DNA of 64,000 nt from Solibacillus palustris (lineage in GTDB: Bacteria > Bacillota > Bacilli > Bacillales_A > Planococcaceae). How positions within the stretch are numbered: the stretch's first letter is position 1; each line of letters starts with the position of its first letter. Of this stretch, positions 60,284 to 64,000 are shown in pieces. The notes beneath the pieces were generated by a model. It saw nothing but the letters and a program-made list of their open reading frames with translations. It was not told where the DNA came from and did no database searches. The position numbers and the translations under genes are program-made. The stretch is taken from contig NZ_JAKZFC010000001.1 of the NCBI RefSeq assembly GCF_022549215.1, positions 620,001 through 684,000 of the forward strand, read 5' to 3'.

Positions 60284-61227
60284 GTTTCATGCAAGTTAAA
60301 GATTTAAAAGTTCACTATCCTATTCGAGGTGGATTTTTCAATACAGTAGTTGACCATGTATACGCTGTTGATGGTGTAACAATGGACTTTGAACGAGGCA
60401 AAACTTATGGTTTAGTAGGGGAGTCTGGTTCTGGTAAATCTACAACAGGTAAAGCGATTATCGGTTTAGAAAAAATTACGTCAGGTAACATCGTTTATGA
60501 AGGGCAAGATGTAACAAACTCTCGCCGTAAACGTGATTCAGCTTATAACCGTGATATCCAAATGATTTTCCAAGACTCGCATTCTAGTATGAATCCTCGT
60601 AAACGTGTACTAGATATTTTAGCAGAGCCAATTCGTAACTTTATGAAAGTGACGCCGCAAGAAGAACGTAAACGCATCAATGAATTACTTGCGATTGTCG
60701 GTATGTCAGAGGACGTATTATTAAAATATCCACACGAATTCTCTGGTGGTCAAAAGCAACGTTTAGGGATTGCGCGTGCTGTAGCATGTAACCCAAAAAT
60801 GATCATTGCCGATGAGCCAGTTTCAGCACTTGATTTATCCGTTCAAGCACAGGTTTTAAACTTTATGAAGGATATTCAAGAGCAATATGGAATTAGTTAT
60901 TTATTCATCTCACACGATTTAGGGGTTGTTCGTCACATGTGTGACCACATCTCGATTATGTACAAAGGCCGATTTGTAGAAACGGGTAAACGTGAAGATA
61001 TTTACACGAATCCACAACACATCTATACAAACCGTCTATTATCTGCAATTCCTGATATTGAACCAGAAACACGTAATGAACGTAAGTTAGAGCGCCAACG
61101 TGTCGAGGCAGCATATCGTGAAGAACAGCATAAATATTATGACAAGGATGGAAAAGTATATCCTTTAAAAACAGTTTCAGATACGCATAAAGCAGCCATG
61201 TCTGAAGACGAAAAGGAGGGTGCTTAG
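60280..61227 (+). CDS. oppF: Oligopeptide ABC transporter ATP-binding protein OppF-type
   Basis: 315-residue second ABC ATPase. Seen: VHYPIRGGFFN (OppF-type start), Walker A GESGSGKST, QMIFQDSHSSMNPRK, signature FSGGQKQRLGIARAV, Walker B IIADEPVSALD, SHDLGVVRHMCD, and an oligopeptide C-terminal extension with a basic/acidic helix tail. Pairs with OppD to energise transport. ATGA overlap with oppD. Confidence 0.92.
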   Translation: MSFMQVKDLKVHYPIRGGFFNTVVDHVYAVDGVTMDFERGKTYGLVGESGSGKSTTGKAIIGLEKITSGNIVYEGQDVTNSRRKRDSAYNRDIQMIFQDSHSSMNPRKRVLDILAEPIRNFMKVTPQEERKRINELLAIVGMSEDVLLKYPHEFSGGQKQRLGIARAVACNPKMIIADEPVSALDLSVQAQVLNFMKDIQEQYGISYLFISHDLGVVRHMCDHISIMYKGRFVETGKREDIYTNPQHIYTNRLLSAIPDIEPETRNERKLERQRVEAAYREEQHKYYDKDGKVYPLKTVSDTHKAAMSEDEKEGA

Positions 61228-61228
61228 T

Positions 61229-62191
61229 ATGTGGAAAACAATCGTTCGACGTACGTTAATTATGATTCCGCAGCTATTTATTTTAAGCCTCCTAATCTTC
61301 ATATTAGCGAAGCAAATGCCTGGGGATCCATTTACAGGTTTAATTACACCAGAAACTGACCCGAACGTAATTGAAGAATTACGAATTAAAGCAGGTTTCT
61401 ATGATCCGTGGTACGTACAGTACTACAACTGGATTGCCAACGCAGTCCAAGGGGACTTTGGTCAATCGTATACATTTAAAAAGCCGGTTGCCGATATTAT
61501 CGGTGAACGTGCGATGAATACGTTTTTACTATCTTTGCTTAGTGTAATTTTCTTATATGCATTAGCCATTCCACTTGGCGTATTAGCAGGACGTTACCAA
61601 GAATCGTTCTTAGATAAAACAATCGTACTATACAGCTTTATCTCTTATGCGATTCCAACGTTCGTATTATCATTAATTTTCTTATACGTCTTTGGTTATC
61701 GCCTCATGTGGTTCCCAACGAGTGGAACAGTAAATATAGGACTCGATCCAGGAACATGGGCATATTATTGGGATAAGTTCTACCACTTGATTTTACCAGC
61801 GGGAACTTATGCATTACTCGGTACAACAGGTATTATCCAATATTTACGAACAGAAATAATCGATGCGAAAACAATGGATTATGTAAAAACAGCGCGTAGT
61901 AAAGGGATTCCAATGAAAAAAGTGTATTCACGACACATCTTCCGTAACTCATTACTTCCAATTGCAGCGTTTTTAGGTTTCACAATTACAGGTTTACTTG
62001 GTGGATCGATTTTCATCGAGAACGTATTTGCATACAATGGTATGGGTAAATTATTTATCGAATCAATTTCAGGGCGTGACTACAGTGTAATTACTGCATT
62101 AGTTATGTTATATGGCTTCTTAGCATTATTAGGTAGTCTATTATCCGATATTATTTTAAGTATTGTCGATCCGCGTATCCGCATAGACTAA
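61229..62191 (+). CDS. oppB: Oligopeptide ABC transporter permease OppB-type
   Basis: 320-residue permease with six transmembrane segments: an N-terminal segment (about 7-30), a large external loop (PGDPFTGLITPETDPNVIEEL, the family signature), then the BPD_transp_1 domain with the EAA loop TARSKGIPMKKVYSRHIFRNSLLP. ATG 61229 follows AAGGAGGG; two upstream in-frame codons overlap oppF. The 320-residue length is normal. Confidence 0.92.
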   Translation: MWKTIVRRTLIMIPQLFILSLLIFILAKQMPGDPFTGLITPETDPNVIEELRIKAGFYDPWYVQYYNWIANAVQGDFGQSYTFKKPVADIIGERAMNTFLLSLLSVIFLYALAIPLGVLAGRYQESFLDKTIVLYSFISYAIPTFVLSLIFLYVFGYRLMWFPTSGTVNIGLDPGTWAYYWDKFYHLILPAGTYALLGTTGIIQYLRTEIIDAKTMDYVKTARSKGIPMKKVYSRHIFRNSLLPIAAFLGFTITGLLGGSIFIENVFAYNGMGKLFIESISGRDYSVITALVMLYGFLALLGSLLSDIILSIVDPRIRID

Positions 62192-62227
62192 TCAATTAAT
62201 AATGACTAAGGAGAGGTGATTTTAATC

Positions 62228-63139
62228 ATGGAAAACAAAAAAGAACAAACAGTAGCAAAATTAGAATCTCAAAGCTCTCCGCCAACAGGTATTCAAGTAA
62301 TATTGCGAGAGTTTAAAAAAGATAAATTAGCACTAGGCTCATTAATATTCATCGTACTATTAATGGTGGCAGTTTTAGTATTATCGGTCGTTATCGATCA
62401 AGCAGCTGTAATGAAAATTCAATTATTAGAGCGTTTCACTGAACCGGGTGTTCGTGGCTATATTCTGGGGGCTGATGAGGCTGGACGAGATATGTTCGGT
62501 CAGTTAATCATTGGTGCAAAAAACTCTATATTAATTGCAGTGGCCATTACAATTATAGCAAACTTTGTAGGTATTGGTCTTGGTATTATCATGGGTTACT
62601 ACGGTGGATTTATCGATAATTTCTTTATGCGTATTATTGATTTCTTCATCACTTTACCAACAACAATGATCATCATCGTTGTTGTAACAATCGTTCCATC
62701 ATATGGAATTTTGGATTTAATCTTGATTATCGCAGCATTTCAATGGATGGGGACGGCCCGACTTGTGCGTTCAAAAGCGCTTTCGGAAGCACGTCGCGAC
62801 TATATTAGTGCCTCTAAAACAATGGGTACAAGTGATTTCGCGATTATGTTTAAAGGGCTATTACCAAACTTAAGTTCTCTATTAATCGTGGAAGTTACAC
62901 TTAGCTTTGCTGGTAACGTAGGGATTGAAACGGGTCTTTCATTCTTAGGTTTTGGTTTACCACCGTCAACACCAAGTTTAGGAACTTTAGTAAGTTATGC
63001 CATGAACCCGATAATATTATCGAGTAAATGGTGGGTATGGTTACCTGCATCGATCTTAATATTAGTGATGATGCTTGGTATAAATTATGTCGGTCAAGCG
63101 TTACGACGCGCAGCTGACGCAAAACAACGTTTAGGATAA
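62228..63139 (+). CDS. oppC: Oligopeptide ABC transporter permease OppC-type
   Basis: 303-residue permease, six transmembrane segments, with the OppC N-terminal extension (REFKKDKLALGSLIFIVLLMVAVLV), YILGADEAGRDMFGQLIIGAKNSI, the EAA loop LVRSKALSEARRDYISASKTMG and GLSFLGFGLPPSTPSLGTLVSYA. Pairs with OppB. ATG 62228 follows AAGGAGAGGTG. 20 bases before the binding-protein gene. Confidence 0.93.
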   Translation: MENKKEQTVAKLESQSSPPTGIQVILREFKKDKLALGSLIFIVLLMVAVLVLSVVIDQAAVMKIQLLERFTEPGVRGYILGADEAGRDMFGQLIIGAKNSILIAVAITIIANFVGIGLGIIMGYYGGFIDNFFMRIIDFFITLPTTMIIIVVVTIVPSYGILDLILIIAAFQWMGTARLVRSKALSEARRDYISASKTMGTSDFAIMFKGLLPNLSSLLIVEVTLSFAGNVGIETGLSFLGFGLPPSTPSLGTLVSYAMNPIILSSKWWVWLPASILILVMMLGINYVGQALRRAADAKQRLG

Positions 63140-63158
63140 AAAAAGGGAGGAAAAACGA

Positions 63159-64000
63159 ATGATGAAAAAGAAAGGCTTAATGCTTACAACTGTATTTGCA
63201 TCTGCTTTAGCACTTGCTGCATGTAATGGTGACGACAAAGAAACAACAACTGAAAAACCAGCAGGAGACAGCACTAAATCAACTACTGAAGAAAAACCAA
63301 AAGATGAAGGTACTTCTACTGCAGAGACGCCAACATTACCTATGAATGTTGAAAACGAAGGGGACGTTATCGATGGCGGTACTTTAAAATTCGCTTTAGT
63401 AACAGATTCTCCATTCTCGGGTATTATGTTAGCTGAATTATATGAAAATGCATATGATGCAGATGTTATGGACTTCATGACGAACTCAATTTTCGATACT
63501 GATGGTGACTTCTTAATCACAGATGAAGGTATCGCGAAATTAGGCGTTGATGCTGATAACAACAAAGTAACGATTACAATCCAACATGACGTTAAGTGGT
63601 CTGATGGTACGCCATTAACTGCTGATGACATCATTTATTCTTATGAAATCATTGGTCACCCTGATTATACGGGTATCCGTTATGACGGCGACTTCCAAAA
63701 CATCATCGGTGCTGCTGAATATAAAGCAGGTACTGCAGATACAATTTCTGGTATCAAAAAAATCGATGATAAAACTGTAGAAATCTCGATGACAAAAGTG
63801 TCTCCAGCAATCTATTCTGGTGGTGACGGGTTATGGAGCTATGCAGCACCTAAACACCAATTGAAAGATATTCCAGTTAAAGATTTAGTTTCTTCTGAAG
63901 CGGTTCGTAAAAACCCTGTAACTTTAGGACCATTCAAACTTGATAAATTAGTAGACGGTGAGTCTGTACAGTATGTTGCAAATGAAAACTACTGGCAAGG
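63159..64000 (+). CDS. oppA: Oligopeptide-binding lipoprotein OppA-type, 5' part
   Basis: Partial: 280 codons before the window ends. It starts at tandem ATG codons (63159, 63162) after GGGAGG. A lipoprotein signal peptide is clear: MMKKKGLMLTTVFASALALAAC, with lipobox LAAC (Cys22), processed by Lgt and LspA. A flexible Thr/Glu/Lys linker (about 23-60) is followed by the SBP_bac_5 fold (GGTLKFALVTDSPFSGIM, DVKWSDGTPLTADDIIYSYEII). It captures peptides for the D-F-B-C transporter. Family is clear; peptide preference is not. Confidence 0.9.
   Translation, partial: MMKKKGLMLTTVFASALALAACNGDDKETTTEKPAGDSTKSTTEEKPKDEGTSTAETPTLPMNVENEGDVIDGGTLKFALVTDSPFSGIMLAELYENAYDADVMDFMTNSIFDTDGDFLITDEGIAKLGVDADNNKVTITIQHDVKWSDGTPLTADDIIYSYEIIGHPDYTGIRYDGDFQNIIGAAEYKAGTADTISGIKKIDDKTVEISMTKVSPAIYSGGDGLWSYAAPKHQLKDIPVKDLVSSEAVRKNPVTLGPFKLDKLVDGESVQYVANENYWQ

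Overview
The window is chromosomal DNA of a low-GC, endospore-forming member of the Bacillales. Gene order follows the Bacillus subtilis ylb - dcw - ftsAZ - spoIIG/sigG - ylm - divIVA - ileS - lspA - pyr segment almost throughout. Sporulation genes (spoVD, spoIIGA, sigE, sigG, an rsfA homologue, a ylbJ homologue) show that it sporulates. bshC shows bacillithiol biosynthesis. The content and several insertions suggest the Lysinibacillus/Solibacillus branch (Planococcaceae/Caryophanaceae), but that is an inference from layout, not a sequence match. No rRNA, tRNA, phage, insertion sequence, plasmid gene or CRISPR array was seen.

Layout. 1-12.8 kb: the ylb region, with the 3' end of ylbC, an unusually placed murE-type ligase, ylbF, an inverted degenerate glycerophosphodiesterase-like gene, ylbG, an inverted small unknown gene, a membrane-anchored stalk-domain protein, rsmD-coaD, a ylbJ-like gene, ylbL, tmcAL (ylbM), ylbN-rpmF, a crotonase and rsfA (ylbO). 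12.9-17.8 kb: a biotin carrier plus carboxyltransferase pair, a panE-like reductase, a DUF3397 protein and bshC. 17.9-32.8 kb: the division and cell wall cluster mraZ-rsmH-ftsL-pbpB-spoVD-mraY-murD-ftsW/spoVE-divIB-ylxW-ylxX-sbp-ftsA-ftsZ. murE, murG and murB are missing from their usual places. 32.9-35.4 kb: spoIIGA-sigE-sigG. 35.4-38.8 kb: ylmC-ylmE-sepF-ylmG-ylmH-divIVA. 38.8-46.9 kb: an isoleucine T-box and ileS, azlCD, a two-gene FIST/soluble chemoreceptor module, lspA and an RluD-type pseudouridine synthase. 46.9-58.8 kb: the complete pyrimidine operon pyrR-pyrP-pyrB-pyrC-pyrAA-pyrAB-pyrK-pyrD-pyrF-pyrE with two PyrR attenuators. 59.3-64 kb: an oligopeptide ABC transporter in the order D-F-B-C-A, whose binding-protein gene runs off the right edge.

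The genes work as four blocks: septum and peptidoglycan building with its switch to sporulation (a probable sigma-E promoter before spoVD, a probable sigma-F promoter before sigG, Spo0A-like boxes before spoIIGA); translation and isoleucine supply under a T-box; de novo UMP synthesis controlled by PyrR; and peptide uptake with a CodY-like box upstream.

The less ordinary items are the FIST + soluble MCP pair, the GDPD-like protein that has lost most catalytic residues, the relocated MurE with a DNAR specificity motif in a dcw cluster lacking murE/murG/murB, apparent ATT and CTG start codons for the ylbJ-like and ftsW/spoVE genes, and a crotonase that looks like an acyl-CoA decarboxylase rather than a hydratase, near a carboxylase with no biotin carboxylase gene.
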